DNA from: JAAXGX01 sp965203565 | Lineage (GTDB): Bacteria; Acidobacteriota; Vicinamibacteria; Vicinamibacterales; UBA8438 | Direction: 5' to 3' | NCBI GenBank assembly: GCA_965203565.1 | Contig: OZ241896.1 | Coordinates: 1,860,001 to 1,924,000 of the forward strand | DNA length: 64,000 nucleotides | Shown: in pieces, positions 1-15,000 of the stretch | How positions within the stretch are numbered: the first letter of the stretch is position 1 | How the letters are laid out: each line of letters starts with the position of its first letter | Program-made: the position numbers and the translations under genes | The notes under the pieces: generated by a model | Database searches by the model: none | What the model saw: the letters and a program-made list of their open reading frames with translations, nothing else | Told to the model about the DNA's origin: nothing

Positions 1-2
1 TG

Positions 3-3000
3 CGGGGGGACACGACGGACGAGCCGGACGAGACGGTGGTGGTCACCCTGAGCAGCCCGACGAACACGAGCATCTCGACGGCGTCCGGGACGGGGACGAT
101 CACGGACGACGACGCGGCTCCGACGGTGACGCTGGCGCTGTCGCGGAGTGCGATAGCGGAGAGCGGGACGACGAACTCGACGGCGGTGACGGCCCGCTTG
201 AGCCATGCGTCGAGCGCGGCGACGACGGTGACGGTGTCGGCGACGGCGAGCACGAACGCGGTGAGCGGGGACTTCTCGCTGAGCAGCAACCGCACGCTGA
301 CGATAGCGGCGGGTTCGACGAGCAGCACGGGCGTGGTGACGGTGACGGCGGTGGACAACACGCAGGTTGCGGCGAACAAGAGCGTGACGGTGTCGGGTTC
401 GGCGACGAACAGCCAGGGGATTGTGCAGCCGTCGTCGGTGACGCTGACGATCACGGAAGACGAACTGACGGTGAACGCGGGACAGGACCAGACGGTGACC
501 GAGGGCGACTCGGTGAGCCTGTCGGGGAGCGGTTCGGACCCTGCGAACCGTCCGCTGAGCTACTCGTGGAGCCAGACGGGGGGCAGTCCGAGCGTGACGC
601 TGACGGGTTCGACGACGGCGACGCCGAGCTTCACGGCGCCGAACCTGACGTCGAACGGGACGCTGACGTTCACGCTGACGGTGACGGCGGGGGGCGCGAG
701 CGGCACGGACACGGTGGCGGTCACGGTCCAGGCGGACAACGACGATCCGACGGCGAACGCGGGACAGGACCAGACGGTGACCGAGGGGGACACGGTGAAC
801 CTGTCGGGGAGCGGCTCGGATCCCGAGGGCGAGGCGCTGAGCTACTCGTGGAGCCAGACGGGGGGCAGCCCGAACGTGAGTCTGACGGGTTCGACGACGG
901 CGACGCCGAGCTTCACGGCTCCGGAACTGAAGGCGAACGCGGTTCTGACGTTCACGCTGACGGTGACGGCGGGGGGCGCCAGTGCGACGGACTCGGTGGC
1001 GGTCACGGTCCAGGCGGACGACGACGGCCTGACGGTGAACGCGGGAGCGGACCAGACGGTGGACGCGGGGGACACGGTGAACCTGTCGGGGAGCGGCTCG
1101 GACCCCGAGGGCGATCCGGTGAGCTACTCGTGGAGCCAGACGGGTGGCAGCCCGAACGTGAGTCTGACGGGTTCGACGACGGCGACGCCGAGCTTCACGG
1201 CGCCGAGCGTGACGGCGGACGCGACGCTGACGTTCCGGCTGCTGGTCCGGGCGGGCAGCGACAGCGCGGCGGACACGGTCGACGTCACCGTCCGGGCGGC
1301 GGCCTTGCCGACGCTGTCGATCGATTCGCCGAGCGTGAACGAGGGGGACAGCGGCTCGGCGAACCTGACGTTCACGGTGACGTTGAGCGCGGCGAGCGCC
1401 AGCCAGGTGACGGTGGCGTATGCGGATGCGGGGACGGGGACGGCGACGAGCGGCACGGACTACACGGCGCTGCCTTCGGGGACGTTGACGTTCTCGGCGG
1501 GGGATACGAGCAAGACGATCACGGTGTCGGTGACGGGGGACACGACGTACGAGTCCAACGAGACGGTGGTGGTGCAGTTGAGCAGTCCGACGAACGCGAC
1601 GGTGTCGTCGTCTGCGGGGAGCGGGACGGGGACGATCCGGGACGACGAGCGGCCGATGCTGTCGGTGAATTCGCCGAGCGTGACGGAGGGGGACAGCGGT
1701 TCGACGAACCTGACGTTCACGGTGAGTCTGAACCCGGCGAGCGGGCAGAACGTCAACGTGGTGTTCGGGATCACGGGGGGGACGGCGACGTCGGGCACGG
1801 ACTACACGACGTCGCTGCAGAACAACCGGTTGCGTCTGCGCTTCCGGCCGGGGGAGACGAGCAAGTCGGTGTCGGTGTCGGTGCGTGGGGACACGCTCGA
1901 CGAGCCGGACGAGACGGTGGTGGCGCAGTTGAGCGGGGTCTCCCTTGGCGCGGAGATCGGGACGGGAACCGGGACGGGGACGATCACGGACGACGACGAC
2001 GCGCCGACGGTGTCGATCGGCTCGGCCAGCGTGACGGAGGGGAACAGCGGCTCGACGGATCTGACGTTCACGGTGAGTCTGGACGCGGCGAGCGGCAAGC
2101 AGGTGACGGTGAACTACGCGGACGCGGGTACGGGGACGGCGACGAGCGGGACGGACTACGCGGCGCTGAGTGCGGGTCGGTTGACGTTCGCGGCGGGGGA
2201 GACGAGCAAGTCGGTGTCGGTGTCGGTGCGTGGGGACACGCTCGACGAGCCGGACGAGACGGTGGTGGTCACCCTGAGCAGCCCGACGAACACGAGCATC
2301 TCGACGGCGTCCGGGACGGGGACGATCACGGACGACGACGCGGCGCCGTTTCTGCGGACCGGCCCGGCGCGCGTGGCGGAGGGGGACGGCGGCTCGGCCT
2401 CGCTGACCTTCACGTTGACGCTGGTGTCGGCGAGCGGGAAGTCGGTGTCGGTGGCGTATGCGGACGCGGGTACGGGGACGGCGACGAGCGGTACGGACTA
2501 CGCGGCGCTGAGTGCGGGGACGTTGACGTTCGCGGCGGGTGAGACGAGCAAGACGCTCACGGTGTCGGTGACGGGGGACACGGCGACCGAGCCGAACGAG
2601 ACGGTGGTGGTGTCGCTGAGCAGTCTGACGAACGCGAGGTTCCTGACGGCGAGCATGGCGAGCGTGACGGGGACGATCACGAACGACGACAGCTTCCCGA
2701 CGGCGAATGCGGGACCGGACCAGACGGTGGACGAGGGCGACACGGTGAATCTGTCGGGGAGCGGTTCGGACGCTGACGGCTCCCCGCTGAGCTATGCGTG
2801 GACGCAGACGGGGGGCAGTCCGAGCGTGACGTTGACGGGGGCGACGACGGCGACGCCGAGCTTCACGGCTCCGAACCTGACGTCGGACACGACGTTGACG
2901 TTCACGCTGACGGTGACGGCGGACTTCGAAGGCTCGGCGGACGCGGTGGAGATCACGATCCGGGCGGACAACGACGGTCCGACGGCGAATGCGGGACCGG

Positions 3001-6000
3001 ACCAGACGGTGGACGAGGGCGACACGGTGAACCTGTCGGGGAGCGGTTCGGATCCCGAGGGCGAGGCGCTGAGCTACTCGTGGAGCCAGACGGGGGGCAG
3101 TCCGAACGTGACGTTGACGGGCGCCACGACGGCGACGCCGAGTTTCACGGCGCCGTCGGGTCTGACGTCGGACGCGGTTCTGACGTTCACGCTGACGGTG
3201 ACGGCGGGCGGGGCGAGCGCGACGGACACGGTGGCCATCACGGTCGAGGCGGCGGCCGCATTGCCGTCGTTGTCGATCGATTCCCCGAGTGTGACGGAGG
3301 GGGACAGCGGGACGGCGTCTCTGACGTTCACGGTGACGTTGAGCGCGGCGAGCGGCAGTGCGGTGACGGTGGGGTATGCGGACGCGGGTACGGGGACGGC
3401 GACGTCGGGCACGGACTACACGGCGCTGCCTTCGGGGACGTTGACGTTTGCGGCGGGCGAGACGAGCAAGACGGTGACGGTGCAGGTGCGGGGGGACACG
3501 ACGGACGAGCCGCACCAGACGGTGGTGGTGCAGTTGAGCGGGCCGACGAACGCGAGCATTTCGACGGCGTCCGGGACGGGGACGATCCGGGACGACGACG
3601 CCTTGCCGTCGCTGTCGGTCAGTTCACCGAGCGTGACGGAGGGGGACAGCGGAACGAAGAACCTGACGTTCACGGTGACGTTGAGCGCGGCGAGCGAGAA
3701 GCGTGTCCGTACGGTGTTCGCGCTGACGGGGGGCACGGCGACGCGGGGGACGGACTACACGACGACGCTGGGGAGGAACCCGCCCCGGTCGTCGATGGTG
3801 TTCTCGGCGGGTCAGACGAGCCGGTCGGTGTCGGTGTCGGTGCGGGGGGACACGACGGACGAGCCGGACGAGACGGTGGTGGCGCGATTGAGCGGCCCGC
3901 AGAACGCGGTGGTCGGGACGGGAACGGGGACGGGAACGATCACGGACGACGACGACGCGCCGACGGTGTCGATCGGTTCGGCCAGCGCGGCGGAGGGGAA
4001 CAGCGGGACGACGGATCTGACGTTCACGGTGAGCCTGTCTGCGGCGAGCGGGAAGTCGGTGTCGGTGGCGTATGCGGATGCGGGGACGGGGACGGCGACG
4101 AGCGGCACGGACTACACGGCGCTGAGCGCGGGTCGGGTGACGTTCGCGGCGGGGGAGACGAGCAAGGCGGTGACGGTGTCGGTGCGGGGGGACACGACGG
4201 ACGAGCCGAACGAGACGGTGGTGGTCACCCTGAGCAGCCCGACGAACACGAGCATCTCGACGGCGTCCGGGACGGGGACGATCACGGACGACGACGCGGC
4301 TCCGACGGTGACGCTGGCGCTGTCGCGGAGTGCGATAGCGGAGAGCGGGACGACGAACTCGACGGCGGTGACGGCCCGCTTGAGCCATGCGTCGAGCGCG
4401 GCGACGACGGTGACGGTGTCGGCGACTGCGAGCACGAACGCGGTGAGCGGGGACTTCTCGCTGAGCAGCAACCGCACGCTGACGATAGCGGCGGGTTCGA
4501 CGAGCAGCACGGGCGTGGTGACGGTGACGGCGGTGGACAACACGCAGGTTGCGGCGAACAAGAGCGTGACGGTGTCGGGTTCGGCGACGAACAGCCAGGG
4601 GATTGTGCAGCCGTCGTCGGTGACGCTGACGATCACGGAAGACGAACTGACGGTGAACGCGGGACAGGACCAGACGGTGACCGAGGGCGACTCGGTGAGC
4701 CTGTCGGGGAGCGGTTCGGACCCTGCGAACCGTCCGCTGAGCTACTCGTGGAGCCAGACGGGGGGCAGTCCGAGCGTGACGCTGACGGGTTCGACGACGG
4801 CGACGCCGAGCTTCACGGCGCCGAACCTGACGTCGAACGGGACGCTGACGTTCACGCTGACGGTGACGGCGGGGGGCGCGAGCGGCACGGACACGGTGGC
4901 GGTCACGGTCCAGGCGGACAACGACGATCCGACGGCGAACGCGGGACAGGACCAGACGGTGACCGAGGGGGACACGGTGAACCTGTCGGGGAGCGGTTCG
5001 GACCCCGAGGGCGAGGCGCTGAGCTACTCGTGGAGTCAGACGGGGGGCAGTCCGAACGTGAGTCTGACGGGTTCGACGACGGCGACGCCGAGCTTCACGG
5101 CTCCGGAACTGAAGGCGAACGCGGTTCTGACGTTCACGCTGACGGTGACGGCGGGGGGCGCCAGTGCGACGGACTCGGTGGCGGTCACGGTCCAGGCGGA
5201 CGACGACGGCCTGACGGTGAACGCGGGACAGGACCAGACGGTGGACGCGGGCGACACGGTGAACCTGTCGGGGAGCGGCTCGGACCCCGAGGGCGATCCG
5301 GTGAGCTACTCGTGGAGCCAGACGGGTGGCAGCCCGAACGTGAGTCTGACGGGTTCGACGACGGCGACGCCGAGCTTCACGGCGCCGAGCGTGACGGCGG
5401 ACGCGACGCTGACGTTCCGGCTGCTGGTCCGGGCGGGCAGCGACAGCGCGGCGGACACGGTCGACGTCACCGTCCGGGCGGCGGCCTTGCCGACGCCGTC
5501 GCTGTCGATCGATTCGCCGAGCGTGACGGAGGGGGACAGCGGGACGGCGTCTCTGACGTTCACGGTGACGTTGAGCGCGGCGAGCGGCAGTGCGGTGACG
5601 GTGGGGTATGCGGATGCGGGAACGGGAACGGCGACGAGCGGTACGGACTACACGGCGCTGAGTCCGGGGACGCTGACGTTTGCGGCGGGCGAGACGAGCA
5701 AGACGGTGACGGTGCAGGTGCGGGGGGACACGACGGACGAGCCGCACCAGACGGTGGTGGTGCAGTTGAGCGGGGCGACGAACGCGAGCATTTCGACGGC
5801 GTCCGGGACGGGGACGATCCGGGACGACGACGCCTTGCCGTCGCTGTCGGTCAGTTCACCGAGCGTGACGGAGGGGGACAGCGGAACGAAGAACCTGACG
5901 TTCACGGTGACGTTGAGCGCGGCGAGCGAGAAGCGTGTCCGTACGGTGTTCGCGCTGACGGGGGGCACGGCGACGCGGGGGACGGACTACACGACGACGC

Positions 6001-9000
6001 TGGGGAGGAACCCGCCCCGGTCGTCGATGGTGTTCTCGGCGGGTCAGACGAGCCGGTCGGTGTCGGTGTCGGTGCGGGGGGACACGACGGACGAGCCGGA
6101 CGAGACGGTGGTGGCGCGATTGAGCGGCCCGCAGAACGCGGTGGTCGGGACGGGAACGGGGACGGGAACGATCACGGACGACGACGACGCGCCGACGGTG
6201 TCGATCGGTTCGGCCAGCGCGACGGAGGGGAACAGCGGGACGACGGATCTGACGTTCACGGTGACGTTGAGCGCGGCGAGCGGGAAGTCGGTGTCGGTGG
6301 CGTATGCGGATGCGGGGACGGGGACGGCGACGAGCGGCACGGACTACACGGCGCTGAGCGCGGGTCGGGTGACGTTCGCGGCGGGGGAGACGAGCAAGCC
6401 GGTGTCGGTGTCGGTGCGGGGAGACACGACGGACGAGCCGAACGAGACGGTGGTGGTCACCCTGAGCAGCCCGACGAACACGAGCATCTCGACGGCGTCC
6501 GGGACGGGGACGATCACGGACGACGACGCGGCTCCGACGGTGACGCTGGCGCTGTCGCGGAGTGCGATAGCGGAGAGCGGGACGACGAACTCGACGGCGG
6601 TGACGGCCCGCTTGAGCCATGCGTCGAGCGCGGCGACGACGGTGACGGTGTCGGCGGCTGCGAGCACGAACGCGGTGAGCGGGGACTTCTCGCTGAGCAG
6701 CAACCGCACGCTGACGATAGCGGCGGGTTCGACGAGCAGCACGGGCGTGGTGACGGTGACGGCGGTGGACAACACGCAGGTTGCGGCGAACAAGAGCGTG
6801 ACGGTGTCGGGTTCGGCGACGAACAGCCAGGGGATTGTGCAGCCGTCGTCGGTGACGCTGACGATCACGGAAGACGAACTGACGGTGAACGCGGGACAGG
6901 ACCAGACGGTGACCGAGGGCGACTCGGTGAGCCTGTCGGGGAGCGGTTCGGACCCTGCGAACCGTCCGCTGAGCTACTCGTGGAGCCAGACGGGGGGCAG
7001 TCCGAGCGTGACGCTGACGGGTTCGACGACGGCGACGCCGAGCTTCACGGCGCCGAACCTGACGTCGAACGGGACGCTGACGTTCACGCTGACGGTGACG
7101 GCGGGGGGCGCGAGCGGCACGGACACGGTGGCGGTCACGGTCCAGGCGGACAACGACGATCCGACGGCGAACGCGGGACAGGACCAGACGGTGACCGAGG
7201 GGGACACGGTGAACCTGTCGGGGAGCGGCTCGGATCCCGAGGGCGAGGCGCTGAGCTACTCGTGGAGCCAGACGGGGGGCAGCCCGAACGTGAGTCTGAC
7301 GGGTTCGACGACGGCGACGCCGAGCTTCACGGCTCCGGAACTGAAGGCGAACGCGGTTCTGACGTTCACGCTGACGGTGACGGCGGGGGGCGCCAGTGCG
7401 ACGGACTCGGTGGCGGTCACGGTCCAGGCGGACGACGACGGCCTGACGGTGAACGCGGGAGCGGACCAGACGGTGGACGCGGGGGACACGGTGAACCTGT
7501 CGGGGAGCGGCTCGGACCCCGAGGGCGATCCGGTGAGCTACTCGTGGAGCCAGACGGGTGGCAGCCCGAACGTGAGTCTGACGGGTTCGACGACGGCGAC
7601 GCCGAGCTTCACGGCGCCGAGCGTGACGGCGGACGCGACGCTGACGTTCCGGCTGCTGGTCCGGGCGGGCAGCGACAGCGCGGCGGACACGGTCGACGTC
7701 ACCGTCCGGGCGGCGGCCTTGCCGACGCTGTCGATCGATTCGCCGAGCGTGAACGAGGGGGACAGCGGTTCGGCGAACCTGACGTTCACGGTGACGTTGA
7801 GCGCGGCGAGCGCCAGCCAGGTGACGGTGGCGTATGCGGACGCGGGTACGGGAACGGCGACGTCGGGCACGGACTACACGGCGCTGCCTTCGGGGACGTT
7901 GACGTTCTCGGCGGGGGATACGAGCAAGACGATCACGGTGTCGGTGACGGGGGACACGACGTACGAGTCCAACGAGACGGTGGTGGTGCAGTTGAGCAGT
8001 CCGACGAACGCGACGGTGTCGTCGTCTGCGGGGAGCGGGACGGGGACGATCCGGGACGACGAGCGGCCGATGCTGTCGGTGAATTCGCCGAGCGTGACGG
8101 AGGGGGACAGCGGCTCGACGAACCTGACGTTCACGGTGAGTCTGAACCCGGCGAGCGGGCGGAACGTCAACGTGGTGTTCGGGATCACGGGGGGGACGGC
8201 GACGTCGGGCACGGACTACACGACGTCGCTGCAGAACAACCGGTTGCGTCTGCGCTTCCGGCCGGGGGAGACGAGCAAGTCGGTGTCGGTGTCGGTGCGT
8301 GGGGACACGCTCGACGAGCCGGACGAGACGGTGGTGGCGCAGTTGAGCGGGGTCTCCCTTGGCGCGGAGATCGGGACGGGAACCGGGACGGGGACGATCA
8401 CGGACGACGACGACGCGCCGACGGTGTCGATCGGCTCGGCCAGCGTGACGGAGGGGAACAGCGGCTCGACGGATCTGACGTTCACGGTGAGCCTGGACGC
8501 GGCGAGCGGCAAGCAGGTGACGGTGAACTACGCGGACGCGGGTACGGGGACGGCGACGAGCGGGACGGACTACGCGGCGCTGAGTGCGGGTCGGTTGACG
8601 TTTGCGGCGGGGGAGACGAGCAAGTCGGTGTCGGTGTCGGTGCGTGGGGACACGCTCGACGAGCCGGACGAGACGGTGGTGGTGCAGTTGAGCGGGGCGA
8701 CGAACGCGGCGGTGTCGTCGTCTGCGGGGCGCGGGACGGGGACGATCACGGACGACGACGCGGCGCCGTTTCTGCGGACCGGCCCGGCGCGCGTGGCGGA
8801 GGGGGACGGCGGCTCGGCCTCGCTGACCTTCACGTTGACGCTGGTGTCGGCGAGCGGGAAGTCGGTGTCGGTGGCGTATGCGGACGCGGGGACGGGGACG
8901 GCGACGAGCGGTACGGACTACGCGGCGCTGAGTGCGGGGACGTTGACGTTTGCGCCTGGGGAGACGAGCAAGACGCTCACGGTGTCGGTGACGGGGGACA

Positions 9001-12000
9001 CGGCGACCGAGCCGAACGAGACGGTGGTGGTGTCGCTGAGCAGTCTGACGAACGCGAGGTTCCTGACGTCGAGCATGGCGAGCGTGACGGGGACGATCAC
9101 GAACGACGACAGCTTCCCGACGGCGAATGCGGGACAGGATCAGACGGTGGACGAGGGCGACACGGTGAATCTGTCGGGGAGCGGTTCGGACGCTGACGGC
9201 TCCCCGCTGAGCTATGCGTGGAGCCAGTCGGGGGGCAGCCCGGCGGTGACGCTGACGGGTTCGACGACGGCGACGCCGAGCTTCACGGCGCCGTCGGGTC
9301 TGACGTCGGACGTGACGCTGACGTTCACGCTGACGGTGACGGCGGACTTCGAAGGCTCGACGGACACGGTGGACGTCACGGTCCGGGCGGCGCCGCCGCC
9401 GTCGCTGTCGATCGATTCCCCGAGCGTGACGGAGGGGGACAGCGGGACGACGGCTCTGACGTTCACGGTGTCGTTGAGCGCGGCGCTCAGCAGCCAGGTG
9501 ACGGTGAACTATGCGGATGCGGGTACGGGGACGGCGACGAGCGGCGTGGACTACACGGCGCTGCCTTCGGGGCGGTTGACGTTCGCGGCGGGCGAGACGA
9601 GCAAGACGGTGACGGTGCAGGTGCGCGGGGACACGACGGACGAGCCGCACCAGACGGTGGTGGTGCAGTTGAGCGGGGCGACGAATGCGAGCATTTCGAC
9701 GGCGTCCGGGACGGGGACGATCCGGGACGACGACGCCTTGCCGTCGCTGTCGGTGAACTCTCCGAGCGTGACGGAGGGGGACAGCGGAACGAAGAACCTG
9801 ACGTTCACGGTGACGTTGAGCGCGGCGAGCGAGAAGCGGGTCCGTGTGGTGTTCGCGCTGACGGGGGGCACGGCGACGCGGGGGACGGACTACACGACGA
9901 CGCTGGGGAGGAGCCCGCCCCGGTCGTCGATGGTGTTCTCGGCGGGTCAGACGAGCCGGTCGGTGTCGGTGTCGGTGCGGGGGGACACGACGGACGAGCC
10001 GGACGAGACGGTGGTGGCGCGGCTGTCCGGTGCGCAGAACGCGGTGGTCGGGACGGGTACGGGGACGGGAACGATCACGGACGACGACGACGCGCCGACG
10101 GTGTCGATCGATTCGCCGCGCGTGGACGAAGGGGACAGCGGAACGACGGATCTGACGTTCACGGTGAGTCTGGACGCGGCGAGCGGGAAGCAGGTGTCGG
10201 TGGCGTATGCGGATGCGGGCACGGGGACGGCGACGAGCGGCACGGACTACACGGCGCTGAGTGCGGGTCGGGTGACGTTCGCGGCGGGTCAGACGAGCAG
10301 GACGATCACGGTGTCGGTGCGGGGGGACACGACGCACGAGTCTTTGAACGAGACGGTGGTGGTCACCCTGAGCAGCCCGACGAACGCGACGGTGTCGGCG
10401 ACGGCGGGCAGTGGGACGGGAACGATCCGGGACGATGACGCCCGGCCGTCGATTTCGGTCGATTCTCCGAGCGTGACGGAGGGGAACAGCGGTACGAAGA
10501 ATCTGACGTTCACGATTTCGCTGAGCAGTGCGAGCGAGCAGAGCATCAGGGTGGTGTTCGGGATCACGGGGGGTACGGCGACGCTGGGGACGGACTACAC
10601 GACGACGTTGCTGAACAACCGGTTGTCGATGCTGTTCACGGCGGGGCAGACGAGCCGGTCGGTGTCGGTGTCGGTGCGCGGGGACACGGCGGTCGAGCCG
10701 GACGAGACGGTGGTGGTGCGTTTGTCCGGTGCGCAGAACGCGGTGATTGGTACGGGGACGGGGACGGGGACGATCACGAACGACGACGTGACGGTGACGG
10801 CGAATGCGGGATCGGACCAGACGGTGGACGAGGGCGACTCGGTGAGCCTGTCGGGGAGCGGTTCGGGTCCTGCCGGCGAGGCGCTGAGCTACTCGTGGAG
10901 TCAGACGGGGGGCAGCCCGAGCGTGACGTTGGCGGGGGCGACGACGGCGACGCCGAGCTTCACGGCGCCGAACCTGACGGCGAACGGGACGCTGACGTTC
11001 ACGCTGACGGTGACGGTGGGCGGTTCGAGTGCGACGGACGCGGTGGCCATCACGGTCCGGGCCGACAACGACGGTCCGACGGCGAACGCGGGACAGGACC
11101 AGACGGTGACCGAGGGGGACACGGTGAACCTGTCGGGGAGCGGTTCGGACCCCGAGGGCGAGCCGCTGAGCTACTCGTGGAGCCAGACGGGGGGCAGCCC
11201 GAACGTGACGTTGACAGGGGCGACGACGGCGACGCCGAGCTTCACGGCGCCGGAACTGAAGGCGAACGCGGTTCTGACGTTCACGCTGACGGTGACGGCG
11301 GGGGGCGCGAGCGCGACGGACACGGTGGACGTCACGGTCGAGGCGGACGACGACGGCCTGACGGCGGACGCGGGCGAGGACCAGACGGTGGACGAGGGGG
11401 ACACGGTGAACCTGTCGGGGACCGGCTCGGACCCCGAAGGCGATCCGGTGAGCTACTCGTGGAGTCAGACGGGGGGCAGCCCGAGTGTGACGCTGACGGG
11501 GGCGACGACGGCGACGCCGAGCTTCACGGCGCCGAACCTGACGGCGAACGTGACGCTGACGTTCCGGCTGCTGGTCCGGGCGGGCAGCGACAGCGCGGCG
11601 GACACGGTGGACGTCACCGTCCGGGCGGACAACGACGGCCCGACGGCGAACGCGGGACAGGACCAGACGGTGGACGAGGGGGACACGGTGAACCTGTCGG
11701 GGAGCGGTTCGGACCCTGAGAACGAGGCGCTGAGCTATTCGTGGAGCCAGACGGGGGGCAGTCCGAACGTGACGTTGACGGGGGCGACGACGGCGACGCC
11801 GAGCTTCACGGCGCCGTCGGGTCTGACGTCGGACGTGACGTTGACGTTCACGCTGACGGTGACGGCGGGGGGCGCGAGCGCGACGGACACGGTGGACGTC
11901 ACGGTCGAGGTGACGCCTTTGCCGACGCTGTCGGTCGATTCTCCGAGCGTGACGGAGGGGGACAGCGGTTCGACGAACCTGACGTTCACGGTGAGTCTGA

Positions 12001-15000
12001 ACCCGGCGAGCACGCGGAACGTCGCGGTGGTGTTCGGGATCACGGGGGGTACGGCGACGCTGGGGACGGACTACACGACGTCGCTGCGGAACAACCGGTT
12101 GCGGCTGCGCTTCAGTCCGGGTCAGACGCGCAAGACGGTGTCGGTGTCGGTGCGGGGGGACACGCTCGACGAGCCGGACGAGACGGTGGTGGCGCGGTTG
12201 AGCGGGGTTTCCTTTGACGCGCAGATCGGGACGGGGACGGGCACGGGGACGATCACGGACGACGACGACGCGCCGACGGTGTCGATCGGTTCGGCCAGCG
12301 TGACGGAGGGGAACAGCGGCTCGACGGATCTGACGTTCACGGTGAGCCTGTCTGCGGCGAGCGGCAAGCAGGTGACGGTGAACTACGCGGACGCGGGGAC
12401 GGGGACGGCGACGTCGGGCACGGACTACGCGGCGCTGAGTGCGGGGCGGTTGACGTTCGCGGCGGGCGAGACGAGCAAGTCGGTGTCGGTGTCGGTGCGT
12501 GGGGACACGCTCGACGAGCCGGACGAGACGGTGGTGGTGCAGTTGAGCGGGGCGACGAACGCGGCGGTGTCGTCGACGGCGGGGCGCGGGACGGGGACGA
12601 TCACGGACGACGACGCGGCGCCGCTGCTGCGGACCGGCCCGGCGCGCGTGACGGAGGGGGACAGCGGCCCGGCCTCGCTGACCTTCACGTTGACGCTGCT
12701 GGCGGCGAGCGGCAAGCCGGTGACGGTGGCGTATGCGGATGCGGGCACGGGGACGGCGACGAGCGGCACGGACTACGCGGCGCTGAGTGCGGGGACGTTG
12801 ACGTTCGCGGCGGGGGAGACGAGCAGGACGCTCACGGTGTCGGTGACGGGGGACACGGAGGCCGAGACGAACGAGACGGTGGTGGTGGCCCTGAGCAGTC
12901 TGACGAACGCGAGGTTCCTGACGGCGAGCATGGCCAGCGTGACGGGGACGATCACGGACGACGACAGCTTCCCGACGGCGAATGCGGGACCGGACCAGAC
13001 GGTGGACGAGGGGGACACGGTGAGCCTGTCGGGGAGCGGTTCGGACCCTGACGGCGATCCGGTGAGCTATGCGTGGAGCCAGTCGGGGGGCAGCCCGGCG
13101 GTGACGTTGACGGGGGCGACGACGGCGACGCCGAGCTTCACGGCGCCGAACCTGACGTCGGACGCGGTTCTGACGTTCACGCTGACGGTGACGGCGAACT
13201 TCGAAGGCGCGACGGACACGGTGGACGTCACCGTCCGGGCGGACAACGACGGCCCGACGGCGAATGCGGGACAGGACCAGACGGTGGACGAGGGGGACAC
13301 GGTGAACCTGTCGGGGAGCGGTTCGGATCCCGAGGGCGAGACGCTGAGCTACTCGTGGAGCCAGACGGGGGGCAGCCCGAACGTGAGTCTGACGGGGTCG
13401 GCGACGGCGACGCCGAGCTTCACGGCGCCGTCGGGTCTGACGTCGGACGTGACGTTGACGTTCACGCTGACGGTGACGGCGGGCGGGGCGAGCGCGACGG
13501 ACACGGTGGACGTCACGGTCCGGGCGGCGGTTTTGCCGACGCTGTCGGTCGATTCTCCGAGCGTGACGGAGGGGGACAGCGGCTCGACGAACCTGACGTT
13601 CACGGTGAGTCTGAGCCCGGCGAGCACGCGGCAAGTCAACGTGGTGTTCGGGATCACGGGGGGTACGGCGACGGCGGGTACGGACTACACGACGTCGCTG
13701 CAGAACAACCGGTTGCGGCTGCGCTTCCGGCCGGGGGAGACGAGCAAGTCGGTGTCGGTGTCGGTGCAGGGGGACACGCTCGACGAGCCGGACGAGACGG
13801 TGGTGGCGCGGTTGAGCGGGGTTTCCTTTGACGCGCAGATCGGGACGGGGACCGGGACCGGGACGATCACGGACGACGACGACGCGCCGACGGTGTCGAT
13901 CGGTTCGGCCAGCGTGACGGAGGGGAACAGCGGCTCGACGAATCTGACGTTCACGGTGAGCCTGGACGCGGCGAGCGGCAAGCAGGTGACGGTGCAGTAC
14001 GCGGACGCGGGTACGGGGACGGCGACGAGCGGCGCGGACTACGCAGCGCTGAGCGCGGGGACCTTGACGTTCGCGGCGGGTGAGACGAGCAAGACGGTGT
14101 CGGTGTCGGTGCGTGGGGACACGCTCGACGAGCCGGACGAGACGGTGGTGGTGCAGTTGAGCGGTCCGACGAACGCGGCGGTGTCGTCGACGTCGGGGAG
14201 CGGGACGGGGACGATCACGGACGACGACGCGGCGCCGCTGCTGCGGACCGGCCCGGCGAGCGTGACGGAGGGGGACAGCGGCCCGGCCTCGCTGACCTTC
14301 ACGTTGACGCTGGTGTCGGCGAGCGGGAAGCAGGTGACGGTGGGCTACGCCGACGCCGGCACGGGGACGGCGACGAGCGGTACGGACTACACGGCGCTGG
14401 CGGCGGGGACCGTGACTTTTGCGCCGGGGGATACGAGCGGGACGATCACGGTGTCGGTGACGGGGGACACGGAGGCCGAGACGAACGAGACGGTGGTGGT
14501 GTCGCTGAGCAGCCTGACGAACGCGAGATTCCTGACGGCGAGCATGGCCAGCTTGACGGGGACGATCACGGACGACGACAACTTCCCGACGGCGAATGCA
14601 GGAGAGGACCAGACGGTGAACGAGGGCGACACGGTGACCCTGTCGGGGAGCGGTTCGGACCCTGACGGCGATCCGGTGAGCTATGCGTGGAGCCAGTCGG
14701 GGGGCAGCCCGGCGGTGACTTTGACAGGGGCGACGACGGCGACGCCGAGCTTCACGGCGCCGTCGGGCCTGACGTCGGACGTGACGTTGACGTTCACGCT
14801 GACGGTGACGGCGAACTTCGAAGGCGCGACGGACACGGTGGACGTCACGGTGCGGGCGGCCGGCGCCCCCGCCGTGCTGACGGCGGATGCGGGAGAGGAC
14901 CAGACGGTGGACGAGGGCGACTCGGTGACCCTGTCGGGGAGCGGTTCGGACCCTGCGAGCAGGCCGCTGAGCTATGCGTGGACGCAGACGGGCGGCAGTC

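Noticed and set aside
2798..9196. Plus-strand open frame of over 2,000 codons in another phase
   Set aside because: Its product is a monotonous Asp/Gly/Arg string and it lies inside the Calx-beta/PKD gene, whose frame gives clear domains.
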